From Anaerobacillus isosaccharinicus (GTDB lineage Bacteria > Bacillota > Bacilli > Bacillales > Anaerobacillaceae): 64,000 nucleotides of DNA. The notes below the pieces were generated by a model. The model made no database searches and was not told where the DNA came from. It saw only the letters and a program-made list of their open reading frames with translations. This document shows positions 16,547-25,531 of this stretch, one piece after another (the stretch's first letter is position 1; each line of letters opens with the position of its first letter). The position numbers and the translations under genes were made by a program. The stretch lies in NCBI RefSeq assembly GCF_001866075.3, contig NZ_CP063356.1, forward strand, positions 1,106,164 to 1,170,163. Direction: 5' to 3'.

Positions 16547-17066
16547 AATGGATCATCTCCTCATCGTATTTGATTGATAGTGAATGATCGGTCTAGTCGT
16601 ACTTCGTGTGGTTGATCGATTGAATTCTTCGATCGGGTGGTTTAGTGATCACTAACTATCTTCACTTATAGTATATATCGCGAGCCGCAGTTACGACTGA
16701 TCTACCTGTGAACATTCGGTTGTGAAATGGTGAACAAAGTGTGAAGGGAGAGGGGACTGGGGGGACAGGTACACTGTCCCATCTTTTGCTAAGAGGGATA
16801 GTATTCCTTTCCCTTCGCAAAAAAGAGACAATGGAACCTTCAGTAGGATATACCTAAATTGCCCCAACTTCCCGCAAACAAACACTACGTTTTATTCCAA
16901 CATGGATGTTCTAGCTTTAAAAATCTAAAAGGAGTACTACCTTCATTAAACAGCATTCATATTTTTATTTTTAAAGTTTAGTTAATTAGCTAACTAACAA
17001 ATCAACACAAAAAAAAGCCCCGCAGAGATTGATCTCTACAGAGCTTCGTTTTAAGGTTCGCAATTT
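16547..17066. other. Intergenic region with decayed repeats
   Basis: This region holds the upstream part of doxX, a palindrome-like GGGGACAGGTACACTGTCCC at 16761-16780, a degenerate member of the AAAGGAGTGCT hairpin family at about 16929-16965 and the terminator at 17014-17050. Frames in it have no ribosome site or family resemblance and are not called. Confidence 0.6.
17014..17046 (-). terminator. Terminator of the first DUF5667 gene
   Basis: On the minus strand AAGCTCTGTAGAGAT pairs with ATCTCTGCGGGGCTT over 15 positions, using G-U pairs at the three or four non-Watson-Crick positions, followed by eight T. The fact that all mismatches become G-U only on this strand fixes the orientation. 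Confidence 0.8.
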
Positions 17067-18194
17067 TTATTTACCTTTGTTCCCAGCTTCCTCACGCTTC
17101 GTTTTAGCGTCTTCAGGTTTTCTTTCCTGAGCTTTTTGAGCTGCTTCGTTTTGCTTCTCATCTTGTTTTTTAACACCTTGTTGTTTTACATCTTGCTTTT
17201 TCACATCATGTTGCTTTACATCTTCTTTTTTAGCTTTGTTATTTTCATTGTTATTGTTTGCTTTTTCTTTATTGTCTTTTGCTACTTTTACCGTCTTTTC
17301 TTCAGTTTCTTCTCCAAGAAGCTCTTCGTTTTCTTCGATTACCACTTCGTTAAGTTCGTCAGTTGCTTCTGTAGACTCTTCTTCTTGAATTTCATCGGTT
17401 GCTAATTCTTCTTCGTTAACTTCTGTTGTTTCTTGTAGTTTTGCTAATCTTTTATTGATTTTAGTTTCAAGTTTTTCTTGTGCTTTTTCAATATTCTTTT
17501 CTAGAGACGCTTTTGCTTGTGGGTTTTGCACTTTTTCTAATGCTGCTTGAAGTGCAAGGATGTTCTTAGAGAATTTTGCTTCAAGTGCTTCACGAGTGGT
17601 ATCTTGTTGAACTTCTTGTGTATCCTCATCATTTTCAAGGGCTTCTTCCTCAACATTTGTTCCATCTTCATCTGCAGCATCTTCTTCATTTGCTGCTTCA
17701 TCTTCTGTTATTTCCTTTGATTTTTCATATTTTTCAAATGCTAACTCTTGTTGTTGAATAGCTTTTTGAAGCACTTCATTCGCTAATTCCTCTTTTCCTT
17801 TAGCAAGTAGAGCTTCTGCCTCTTTGATACGCTCTTGTGCAAATACAACTAGTAATTGAGCTCCTTTTACATCATCAAACGTCAAAGTAAGTTGTATGAA
17901 TTCCATTACTTTTTTTGTGAAATATAAGAAGTCACCAGGTATAAGTGACGGAGCTTCTTCTAAAACGTCTTCATCAGTAGTAACCTCATTCACTAGATTT
18001 GAATCTACTACTTCCTCTTCGTATGTAATAGTTTCAACCTCTACTGTTTCCTCAACTTGTGCGTCCATTTCGACCTCATGTTTGTCCGCATAAGCTGGTC
18101 CAGTTACTGATGAAAAAGCTAAAGCAGTTGTGATCACACCAGTAGCTAGTACATTACGAATATTCTTGCTGAAAATCAGTTTATTTTTTGACAT
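17067..18194 (-). CDS. Exported DUF5667 protein with acidic and lysine/glutamine-rich tail
   Basis: The start is the ATG at 18194, nine bases after GGAGGG. A signal peptide (about 1-37, ending AYA) is followed by an acidic stretch and a DUF5667 domain at about 80-140 (SLIPGDFLYFTKKVMEFIQL, then AQERIKEAEALLAKG), an acidic linker, a second helical region with AALEKVQNPQAKASLEKNI, and a C-terminal tail of lysine/glutamine repeats (KKEDVKQ, KKQDVKQ). DUF5667 proteins are surface proteins of unknown role. A longer paralog lies at 45138-46631. Unlike that gene, no riboswitch is seen upstream. Confidence 0.8.
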   Translation of the reverse strand: MSKNKLIFSKNIRNVLATGVITTALAFSSVTGPAYADKHEVEMDAQVEETVEVETITYEEEVVDSNLVNEVTTDEDVLEEAPSLIPGDFLYFTKKVMEFIQLTLTFDDVKGAQLLVVFAQERIKEAEALLAKGKEELANEVLQKAIQQQELAFEKYEKSKEITEDEAANEEDAADEDGTNVEEEALENDEDTQEVQQDTTREALEAKFSKNILALQAALEKVQNPQAKASLEKNIEKAQEKLETKINKRLAKLQETTEVNEEELATDEIQEEESTEATDELNEVVIEENEELLGEETEEKTVKVAKDNKEKANNNNENNKAKKEDVKQHDVKKQDVKQQGVKKQDEKQNEAAQKAQERKPEDAKTKREEAGNKGK

Positions 18195-18507
18195 AAAAAA
18201 ATCCCTCCAATTTGTTTTCACTTATCTATACGAATGGACTTTTTATTTTAGGGGGGGGATAAGATTTTCTATTAAAAGTTTCCTGGTAAAATTTTTAAAA
18301 TGGTGGGAGACAAGTTGAAGTTCGGTTTGAAAAAATAGGTAGAACAGTCGGGAAATTATAAAGGAGTGTTTATTTTAATAGGAAACACTTTCTTTTAAAG
18401 TACGTTTTCAAAAATTAAATGTAATTTCAGCTTATAAGAATGAGCACCATTAATTGACTAGGGCGTTTTGCATTTGAATTACACATTTTCGATCATTGGA
18501 CGTGGTC

Positions 18508-18602
18508 ATTTAGCAATCTGTAGTGGTTTATTATCCATTGGACAGACTTTATTTGCAAAAGCTATGATTTATTAGCCAAACATATCAATTTATTAGCCGA
18601 AC
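18508..18602. repeat. 20-bp tandem repeat array, TTTATTAGCCAAA type (cluster B)
   Basis: Units begin at 18508, 18527, 18548, 18568 and 18589. As in cluster A there are five units and the first is the degenerate ATTTAGCAA form. The best units are TTTATTAGCCAAAC and TTTATTAGCCGAAC. Confidence 0.7.
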
Positions 18603-18632
18603 CACCTTTTACATTTCTTTCGACTCCATAAA

Positions 18633-18674
18633 AAAAGCGACAACTACCAGACTATCTCTAGTAATTGTCACTTT
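18633..18674 (-). terminator. Terminator of the SLH 5'-nucleotidase gene
   Basis: On the minus strand AAAAGTGACAATTACTAGA pairs with TCTGGTAGTTGTCGCTTTT over 19 positions including three G-U pairs, followed by TTT. The G-U pattern fits the minus strand. Confidence 0.75.
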
Positions 18675-18855
18675 TCATTTGTTGGTCAAAACGTACGCTG
18701 TAAACAAACATATTTAATGTTTTAGCCTTTTTGAGTTGAGATGTCTACCCTGTTAATAGTAGCCACAGGAGAGTTCACTCAATTAGTATATTCGCGCTAA
18801 CCAATTTTATATCCATGTTGGTGTAAGTGAACTTTCATTGGTGTCTCACACCTGA

Positions 18856-20781
18856 TCACTTCTTAACAATACGCCCTTCAACTGCAGGGATTGTTTTTCC
18901 ACTTTGAATGAAGTTAATAACAACCTCATTTATTAATTCTCCCGTATCAACGATTAGATCGCCATTTGTAAACCATGAATAACCATCTCCGCCACTTGCA
19001 AGGAAATCATTTGTTGCTACAGAATATTTCTTTGCAGGGTCGATTGATTTACCATTAACTAGAACATTCGCTACCCTCTTGCCTACTTCTTTGCTTGGAT
19101 CGAATTCAAAAGTTAGACCTGATACATGAAGGAAGCCACCATTTTGCTCAGGATAACTACGTACAGAGTGCTCTAAACTATTTAAAATATCTTGACCAGT
19201 TAACTCAATTGCAATGACAAAGTTTAAGAATGGGAAGGCTGCAACAACTTGATTCATTGTTACTTCACCTGAATCAATATCAGCTCGAATTCCTCCGCCA
19301 TTTGTTAGTGCAATGTCTGCTCCAGTTAGTTCTCTCATAGCATCCGTAACCAAGTTACCTAAGTTTGTTTCTTGAGTTCGAACTAACTCACGGTCACCAC
19401 CAAGCTTAACATTAACAGAACCAATTACTTCGCTAAGAACTTCATCTACAGCATTTTTATACTGATCTATTACATTCTTTACATCGGCTCTTTCTGCTAG
19501 ATTTGCATGATCTCTTTCAAGGTGACCATGAACACCAACTAACTCGTTTTTAAAAAATAGCATATGAGTTATTCCCAGTGCCTTTCCATGCTCGTAGGCC
19601 TGTGTTATGAAAGTGCCATTCACCAATTCCGGCTTTTCAATAGTAGTATGACTGTGACCACCTAAAATTAGGTCAATACCTTTGACCGAATTTGAGATAT
19701 CTAGATCAACGTCGTACCCTGAGTGTGATAAAACCACGATGTGATCTACTTCATCTTTTAATGCTTCAAGATAAAACTCCATCGTCTCTACTTCATCGAT
19801 AAAAGCTAGGCCTTCGATATTTTTTGGGTGAGTTTTTACTATTGTATCAACTGCTGTTAGTCCAACTAAAGCAAACTTTTTACCAAACTCTTCAACAATT
19901 AAATGCGAGTAAAGTAATAATTCACCGTCAGCATCAACTACTACATTTGCGCTTAAAATCGGAAAATCCGTTAGGTCTTGTAACTCTAGTAATCTTTCAT
20001 AACCAAAATTGAAGTCATGATTTCCTGCTACCATTGCATCATAACCAATTAAATTCATCGCTTCTACAGCAGAAGTCCCCTCAGAGAAATTAACATAATT
20101 TGTTCCGTGGAATGTATCTCCCATATCTAAAACAAACGTATTAGGATACTGTTCTTTAACACGATCTACAATTGTAGCAATCTTGGCAAAGCCCAGTTCC
20201 CCATTACGTTCACCGTAAAGAATCCGGCCGTGTAAATCATTAGAATGAACGATCGAAAAACGTTCGAAATTATTATGATAACGTTGTAAAATAGTTGTCA
20301 TTTGACTAGTAGTCAAACCTTGCTTCGGTCTTAATGTTTTGTCTTCAAATCCTTTTAGGAGCTCTAGATTAATTGCTGCAGTAAGCTCTTGTTTCGCCCA
20401 AACTTTGTCTGCATCTTGAAAACTTTTTAGTATGTTATCGTCATAACTTTTCGCTAGATTTAGCGCTCTTATTAAAAATACATAAGCTTGTTCACGTGTT
20501 ACCTTTTCATTAGCTCCAAAGTAACCTTCTCTAATCCCATTTGTAATACCTAAATTACTAGCTACTTTTACATACGGTGCAAGTTCAGCGGATACATCAC
20601 CAAAACCACTATCACTTTCTACATAAGGCATAATGTCAATTCCAATTGTGTTAATTAACTCAGCTATAAATTCGCCACGAGTCACTTCATAACTATTATT
20701 AGCTTCAGCCATTGGTGTACTAGCAAATATAGTAGATAAGCTAATTAAAATTACAAGCAATAAAGATAATCGTTTTTTCAT
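18856..20781 (-). CDS. SLH-anchored 5'-nucleotidase/metallophosphoesterase (UshA-like)
   Basis: The start is the ATG at 20781, after GGGAGGATTTTC. A signal peptide (about 1-27) is followed by three SLH repeats (about 28-165) and a calcineurin-like metallophosphoesterase domain with all metal-binding motifs: SNDLHGR, DMGDTFHG, GNHDFN, a VLSHSGYD box and GGHSHT. A 5'-nucleotidase C-terminal domain follows (about 450-600: NLGNLVTDAMRE, TNGGGIRADI, FLASGGDGYSWF). It would dephosphorylate nucleotides or other phosphoesters at the cell surface, held to wall polysaccharide by the SLH repeats. Monocistronic by its own terminator. Confidence 0.9.
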   Translation of the reverse strand: MKKRLSLLLVILISLSTIFASTPMAEANNSYEVTRGEFIAELINTIGIDIMPYVESDSGFGDVSAELAPYVKVASNLGITNGIREGYFGANEKVTREQAYVFLIRALNLAKSYDDNILKSFQDADKVWAKQELTAAINLELLKGFEDKTLRPKQGLTTSQMTTILQRYHNNFERFSIVHSNDLHGRILYGERNGELGFAKIATIVDRVKEQYPNTFVLDMGDTFHGTNYVNFSEGTSAVEAMNLIGYDAMVAGNHDFNFGYERLLELQDLTDFPILSANVVVDADGELLLYSHLIVEEFGKKFALVGLTAVDTIVKTHPKNIEGLAFIDEVETMEFYLEALKDEVDHIVVLSHSGYDVDLDISNSVKGIDLILGGHSHTTIEKPELVNGTFITQAYEHGKALGITHMLFFKNELVGVHGHLERDHANLAERADVKNVIDQYKNAVDEVLSEVIGSVNVKLGGDRELVRTQETNLGNLVTDAMRELTGADIALTNGGGIRADIDSGEVTMNQVVAAFPFLNFVIAIELTGQDILNSLEHSVRSYPEQNGGFLHVSGLTFEFDPSKEVGKRVANVLVNGKSIDPAKKYSVATNDFLASGGDGYSWFTNGDLIVDTGELINEVVINFIQSGKTIPAVEGRIVKK

Positions 20782-20957
20782 AAAAGAAAATCCTCCCTTT
20801 ATTTCCATAATTTTATTTGCAACATGATCATTTTATCATAAATTCTTGTAAAATTTTACTAGTTATCTATTAAAAAAGACGAATTATGTAAATTTCTTGG
20901 CTCTTCGCTAATTTCTATTGGTACACGAGATTTCATTAAGAATAATAGTCTAGTAAT

Positions 20958-21057
20958 CTTCTCAACTTTTACTAGGTTTTCATACTTAAAATCGACCGTC
21001 AAGGAAACCACTTGACCGACGATTTTAAGTATGAAAGTGCATAGTTAGGTTGAGAAG
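20958..21057. repeat. Nested palindrome beside the ISL3 transposase
   Basis: Three nested inverted repeats share one centre: CTTCTCAAC/GTTGAGAAG (20958-20966, 21049-21057), a perfect 17-bp stem TTTCATACTTAAAATCG with its complement (20978-20994, 21020-21036), and GTCAAG/CTTGAC (20998-21003, 21011-21016). It starts nine bases after the transposase stop and may be a terminator or an element end. Confidence 0.7.
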
Positions 21058-21065
21058 GAGATAAT

Positions 21066-22304
21066 CTAAGCATGAGGCTTCACTCGTAAAGTAAACTTAT
21101 TAGCCGTTGCGTAGATCATGGCAATAAAGTTTTCAATTGATCGGTAGCCTCTTGCTTTCCGCTTTGATGCTTGAACAAGGCTATTAATTCCTTCAAGTAA
21201 ACCATTGGTCATTCTTGAAGCGAACCAACGTAATATACCTTTTTCATGTCTTTTGAGTGTCCGAGCAACATCAACTATTGGCTCTAAACGTGAACGTATT
21301 GCCCAATTGTACCAATCATCAAAATACCAACCTGAAAACATTTGGCTAGTTGACCAAAGTCCTTGTAGAGCTAATCTCAACCGATAAGCCTTAGCTGTAT
21401 TTAAATGGCTATCTTTTAACTTCATAAGTTTTTCATGTTGAGACTGGGATAGGTTTTGTGAGTTCTTCAACCATAAATAACGTGTTTTTTTTAGCAATGG
21501 CTCATCATTCTGTTCCTGTCTGCGAACCTTATCGACAGCTTCGTTGACTAATTTCATAACGTGAAATTTATCGAACGTAATGTGTGCCTTTGGAAAAGCT
21601 TCTTCAATACCTTTAATAAAAGCCGGTGACATATCGCAACAGCACTCCAGGATTGAAGTCGCTTCTATTCCTTTATTTTCAAGGTGTTGCTTGAATGATT
21701 GGATCACAGAGGCATCTTTACCTTCAATGGCGAAAATGACACGTTTAGAATCAACATCTACAAATAACGTCACATAGCGATGGCCTCGTCTGCTTGAAGT
21801 TTCATCAACTGCAATACGAGTTATGTTTGAGAGATCAAGCTCATCCATATTTTTTTGTACATAATAATGGAAGACTCTCCACAATCTCGTATCATGTTCA
21901 TTTACTTCACGAGCAACTGCGGCAACAGGCATTTCTTTCATTAACTGCATAACTTGGGCTTCGAATAGCCATGTGAACCCAGCTTTTGGTCGAGACCAAT
22001 CAACTTGCACAGTTAGAACCTTATCGCAAATATCACATTTTATTCTTGGTAACCTTGCATGTAGATATGTCTGGTATTGCCAGAAATCCTTATGACGCCA
22101 CATCCTGTCGTCATTTGCGATATCATGAACACCATTATGTTCATTTCCACAATGTGGACATGGGAACTTAGCTCCACGTTTGAAATCTAAAAAGACATGA
22201 AACTGATCTGAACTTTTTACTAATTTGTAGTCTTCAATATACCATGGATCTTGGATATCTAATGCCTCTTGAAATAGACGGTATTCTTTTTCGAAATCTT
22301 GCAT
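21066..22304 (-). CDS. ISL3 family transposase
   Basis: The 412-residue protein has the ISL3 order of domains: an N-terminal zinc finger (FPCPHCG, then RIKCDIC, about 48-95), a helix-turn-helix region (VMQLMKEMPVAAVAREV) and a DDE core with RIAVDETSSRRGHRYVT, CCDMSPAFIKGI plus the ITFDKFHVMKLV segment, and the final Glu in TNGLLEGINSLV. It starts at ATG 22304 behind AGGAGTGTG. The element ends were not resolved; a nested palindrome lies just after the stop and GACC/GGTC-containing sequences lie 20-60 bp upstream. The frame is intact. Confidence 0.85.
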   Translation of the reverse strand: MQDFEKEYRLFQEALDIQDPWYIEDYKLVKSSDQFHVFLDFKRGAKFPCPHCGNEHNGVHDIANDDRMWRHKDFWQYQTYLHARLPRIKCDICDKVLTVQVDWSRPKAGFTWLFEAQVMQLMKEMPVAAVAREVNEHDTRLWRVFHYYVQKNMDELDLSNITRIAVDETSSRRGHRYVTLFVDVDSKRVIFAIEGKDASVIQSFKQHLENKGIEATSILECCCDMSPAFIKGIEEAFPKAHITFDKFHVMKLVNEAVDKVRRQEQNDEPLLKKTRYLWLKNSQNLSQSQHEKLMKLKDSHLNTAKAYRLRLALQGLWSTSQMFSGWYFDDWYNWAIRSRLEPIVDVARTLKRHEKGILRWFASRMTNGLLEGINSLVQASKRKARGYRSIENFIAMIYATANKFTLRVKPHA

Positions 22305-22536
22305 TCTTACACACTCCTGACCGTTTTATTAGACTTTTTATCTAGTATGGTCAGGTCTTTTAATCTATAAACAAATACTAATTAGCGAGGAAGCAATTTC
22401 TTAATATATTTACACCATTCTTCTAAAATAGCATTGGAAAGAGGTTTAAAATCAATCTCAAAAAACAGCTGCCCCTAGGACATCAAGGAGACAGTAGACA
22501 CCAAATAAACGTCCACCCGACACGTACATTTAAGGT

Positions 22537-22565
22537 GTTTTTGTCTTTTTAGGGTGTCTGACACC
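22537..22565. repeat. 29-bp intergenic repeat ending in GGTGTCTGACACC
   Basis: A T-rich part (GTTTTTGTCTTTTTA) is followed by the palindrome-like GGTGTCTGACACC (22553-22565). The same 29 bases recur at 48186-48214 with one difference. Here the palindrome covers the last codons of nagA (encoding CQTP). Confidence 0.75.
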
Positions 22566-23745
22566 AATGAAGGTTCGAAAACACCTCTTTCCCCTTAACA
22601 TAGGTTGCTTGTAACTCGAAGTTGTCATCAAGTACGATCAAATCGGCATCTTTGCCGATTTCAATAGAACCTTTTCGATCGGAGACTCCAATTTGTCTTG
22701 CTGGGTTTATTGTTAGTGTTGGTAATATTTCATGCAATGGTCGACCAGTGAAATCTAGTGCATTACGCAACGCTTCGATCATTGTTAAGCAGCTGCCGGC
22801 TAAGTCATTGCTTTCCTTCAACCTGACCTGGCCGTCCTTCATGTAACAAGGAAGGCCTCCAAGCTCATAGGTGTTTCCATCGGGTTGACCTGCGGCTGAA
22901 ATAGCATCGGTGATAAGAATGATGTTCTCTAATGGCTTGGTGCGAAAAACATAGTTAATTAAATCTGAATGAATATGAAATCCGTCACAAATCAGCTCGA
23001 CAGTTAGTTCATCGTGCATTAATGCAGCACCAGCTACGCCAGGTTCGCGGTGATGGAGGGGACGCATTCCGTTAAAAAGATGAGTAATATGGGTCGCCCC
23101 AGCTCCTATGGCCTGCTTCATCATTTGATAAGTGGCATTTGAATGCCCAATGGAAATAGTTACGCCTTTTTGATAGGTATGTCGAATAAACTCAATAGCC
23201 CCAGGCTGTTCAGGTGCAAGTGTTATAAGTCTAATATTGCCTTTGGATAACTCACAATATCTATCTAACTCATGAATGCTAGGTTCTCGAATATATAGTG
23301 GATTTTGGGCACCACTCCGCTTTTCATTTATAAAGGGTCCTTCTAAATGAAGACCTAACACTTCTGCTCCACTTGTACCATTCTCAATAGCCTTAACGAT
23401 ACTACCTATAACCCTTTCTATACTCAAGTGGTCTGCTGTCAATGTCGTTGGAAGAAATGAGGTTGTTCCATGTTTGGCGTGAAAAAGACACATACCGTCA
23501 ATATCTTCAACATGACCACTCATTACATCGTAGCCACCGCCACCATGGACGTGAACATCAACAAATCCGGGGACGAGATGCCGACCATTTAGGTTAATGA
23601 AACTGTCGATGTTATCGTTATCAATCGCATCTCTTGACTCTAAGATCGCTTCAATCCTTCCATTCTCCACAACGACACTGCCACTAGCGATTACTCGATC
23701 TGGCGTATAAATTTTCGCTTTCGTAAAAACGGTTCGTTTACCCAT
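22549..23745 (-). CDS. nagA: N-acetylglucosamine-6-phosphate deacetylase
   Basis: The likely start is the ATG at 23745, 11 bases after AAGGAG; a GTG at 23757 overlaps that site. The 398-residue amidohydrolase shows the metal-binding HVHGGGGYDV, HLEGPFINEKRSGAQ, GHSNATYQ, HLFNGMRPLHHREPG and the catalytic Asp in LITDAISAAG. It removes acetate from GlcNAc-6-phosphate to give glucosamine-6-phosphate. Its start follows the nagB stop directly, so the two are translationally close. The last residues (HWCQTP) are encoded by an intergenic-type repeat, which suggests the natural C-terminus was altered by a repeat insertion. Confidence 0.93.
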   Translation of the reverse strand: MGKRTVFTKAKIYTPDRVIASGSVVVENGRIEAILESRDAIDNDNIDSFINLNGRHLVPGFVDVHVHGGGGYDVMSGHVEDIDGMCLFHAKHGTTSFLPTTLTADHLSIERVIGSIVKAIENGTSGAEVLGLHLEGPFINEKRSGAQNPLYIREPSIHELDRYCELSKGNIRLITLAPEQPGAIEFIRHTYQKGVTISIGHSNATYQMMKQAIGAGATHITHLFNGMRPLHHREPGVAGAALMHDELTVELICDGFHIHSDLINYVFRTKPLENIILITDAISAAGQPDGNTYELGGLPCYMKDGQVRLKESNDLAGSCLTMIEALRNALDFTGRPLHEILPTLTINPARQIGVSDRKGSIEIGKDADLIVLDDNFELQATYVKGKEVFSNLHWCQTP

Positions 23746-23747
23746 CC

Positions 23748-24506
23748 CTAGCAGCACTCCTTATTGTTACAATTTAACAATGACCCTGCTGCTTGATCGA
23801 CAATGACAATAACATCAGGATGAAGCTTCAAAAATGAGGCAGGAATATCTGTTGTTATTCCTGTTTGAAATAGCTTTTGGATGATCTCTGCTTTCTCAAC
23901 ACCTTGAGCTAATAAGACAATTTTTTTTGCGGATAAAATCGTTTGAATTCCCATTGTAATTGCGTATTGAGGTACTTCTTCTTTTTTTGAAAAAAAACGA
24001 GCATTGGCTTCTAAAGTTTTTTCTGAAAGACGAACTAGGTGAGTTTTTGCCTGTAGCTGTTCTGCTGGTTCGTTGAAACCTATGTGGCCATTGTTACCGA
24101 TCCCTAGTAACTGCAAGTCAATCCCACCACAATAGGAGATAAAGTGCTCAAAGGTTTTACAGTATCCCTCAACATCGCCTAAATCTTTGTGGACACCTAA
24201 AGGGATATGAATATTTTCCTCTGCAACATTAATGTAATTAAATAGATGATTATGCATAAATGTATGGTAGCTTTGAGGGTGCTTGGGCTCAAGTCCAAAG
24301 TATTCATCTAAATTAAAGGTTGTCACTTGTGAGAAATCTATTTCTCCCGCTTGAAACCTGCGAATAAGTTCCTGATAGGTTGCGATTGGGGTGCTTCCTG
24401 TTGCTAATCCTAGAACAGCGGAAGGTTTTTCTTTAATTATTTCTTGAATTACGTCCGCTGCCTTTTTCGCTAAATTTTCTGCATCCTCAACCATATATAA
24501 TTGCAT
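23748..24506 (-). CDS. nagB: Glucosamine-6-phosphate deaminase
   Basis: The start is the ATG at 24506, eight bases after GGGAGGTGA; an earlier ATG at 24530 overlaps the preceding gene. The 252-residue enzyme has the family motifs GLATGSTP, FNLDEYFGL, LLGIGNNGHIGFNEP and the AITMGIQTIL segment. It converts glucosamine-6-phosphate to fructose-6-phosphate and ammonia. The C-terminus is CC, close to the stop that overlaps the nagA ribosome site. The Escherichia coli allosteric tail is absent, as in other Bacilli. Confidence 0.93.
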   Translation of the reverse strand: MQLYMVEDAENLAKKAADVIQEIIKEKPSAVLGLATGSTPIATYQELIRRFQAGEIDFSQVTTFNLDEYFGLEPKHPQSYHTFMHNHLFNYINVAEENIHIPLGVHKDLGDVEGYCKTFEHFISYCGGIDLQLLGIGNNGHIGFNEPAEQLQAKTHLVRLSEKTLEANARFFSKKEEVPQYAITMGIQTILSAKKIVLLAQGVEKAEIIQKLFQTGITTDIPASFLKLHPDVIVIVDQAAGSLLNCNNKECC

Positions 24507-24511
24507 CTCGC

Positions 24512-25456
24512 TCACCTCCCATTTACCCATGTCTGTAATGCTGCTCCTATTAGACCCGAATCATTACTCAAGTTAGACAATTCAATTTTTACATCATCAA
24601 CAAGGGTTCTTATTCCCAATGATTGAATTTCTTGCTTTACTAAATCAATGATCCATTGGCCGTCATACATAACACCGCCACCTAAAACGACAATTTGCGG
24701 GTTAAAAATATGAATTAAGTTAACGACACCAGTGGCTAAGCCTCTAATCATCGTCTGAACGACTTTCGTTGCAAACGGATCTCCTAAATGATAGAAACGA
24801 AACACTTCTTCACTCGTCAAGGAGACGACCGCTTCCTTATTTCCTTTAACAGCATTTCGTAAATCATTCATCCTTTTTGCAATCCAAGGACCAGAAGCAT
24901 ATGTTTCTAAACAACCACGAAAACCACAATTACACTGTTCTCCGTCGAAATTTATGGTCATATGGCCTAACTCTGCAGCTCCACCCCAGGCGCCACGAAG
25001 AAGCTCTCCTTTGGAAATAATGCCACCACCAACACCTGTTCCAAGTGCCAAACACAAAACTTCATGATAACCTTTTGCTGCTCCAAGTTCTGCTTCTGCT
25101 AAAGTTAAAACATTAACGTCATTGTCCACATAAACGGGAAGGTCTGAATACGAATTTACTTCTTGTTGTAAGTAAATATCCCCCCAATTGTTAATGTTAG
25201 CCGTTCCTGATAATATTTTTCCTTCAAATGGATTTACTTGTCCTGCCGTACCAATTCCTATGCCTTGAAGCGTAATATCATTCAGTGATGCCCATTGAGT
25301 TAAATTTTCGATGAGTTCTTTTAATTCTTGTAAAATATCATTTCTGCCCATTTTCGGAGTAGGGACTTTCTGTTTATATAAAACTTCACCGCCTCTACTA
25401 ACGATACCAGCTAATATTTTCGTCCCACCTATATCAACACCAATGCTATATTCCAT
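24512..25456 (-). CDS. ROK family sugar kinase (probable GlcNAc/ManNAc or glucose kinase)
   Basis: The start is the ATG at 25456, after GAGGGGAAA. The 314-residue protein has the phosphate-binding GVDIGGTKI at the N-terminus, the GTGVGGG loop, the ROK signature with its zinc cysteines (CNCGFRGCLETYASG, about 180) and ELGHM with the conserved Glu-His. There is no N-terminal HTH, so it is a kinase rather than a NagC-type repressor. In this operon it most likely phosphorylates GlcNAc or ManNAc released from imported oligosaccharides, feeding NanE and NagA; glucose kinase activity is the alternative. Confidence 0.85.
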   Translation of the reverse strand: MEYSIGVDIGGTKILAGIVSRGGEVLYKQKVPTPKMGRNDILQELKELIENLTQWASLNDITLQGIGIGTAGQVNPFEGKILSGTANINNWGDIYLQQEVNSYSDLPVYVDNDVNVLTLAEAELGAAKGYHEVLCLALGTGVGGGIISKGELLRGAWGGAAELGHMTINFDGEQCNCGFRGCLETYASGPWIAKRMNDLRNAVKGNKEAVVSLTSEEVFRFYHLGDPFATKVVQTMIRGLATGVVNLIHIFNPQIVVLGGGVMYDGQWIIDLVKQEIQSLGIRTLVDDVKIELSNLSNDSGLIGAALQTWVNGR

Positions 25457-25531
25457 CGATTTCCCCTCATTTTTCAAGCTTTATTTTCAATTTCGTCCAT
25501 AATTACAAGTAACTCACATGTAACTTGACGT

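Larger units (their letters stand above)
18195..18855. other. Intergenic region with poly-C tract, hairpin, repeat array and terminator
   Basis: From left to right this 661-bp stretch contains the leader of the DUF5667 gene with a run of eight G on the plus strand (18252-18259), a hairpin of the AAAGGAGTG family (about 18361-18397), the 20-bp repeat cluster B (18508-18600) and a terminator (18633-18674). No gene is seen. Confidence 0.7.

Noticed and set aside
16691..16885. Minus-strand open frame of 64 codons
   Set aside because: It covers a palindromic repeat element and has no ribosome site or family match.
21066..22370. Exact ends of the ISL3 element
   Set aside because: No convincing inverted repeat pair was found between 20940-21060 and 22305-22400; only the gene is called.
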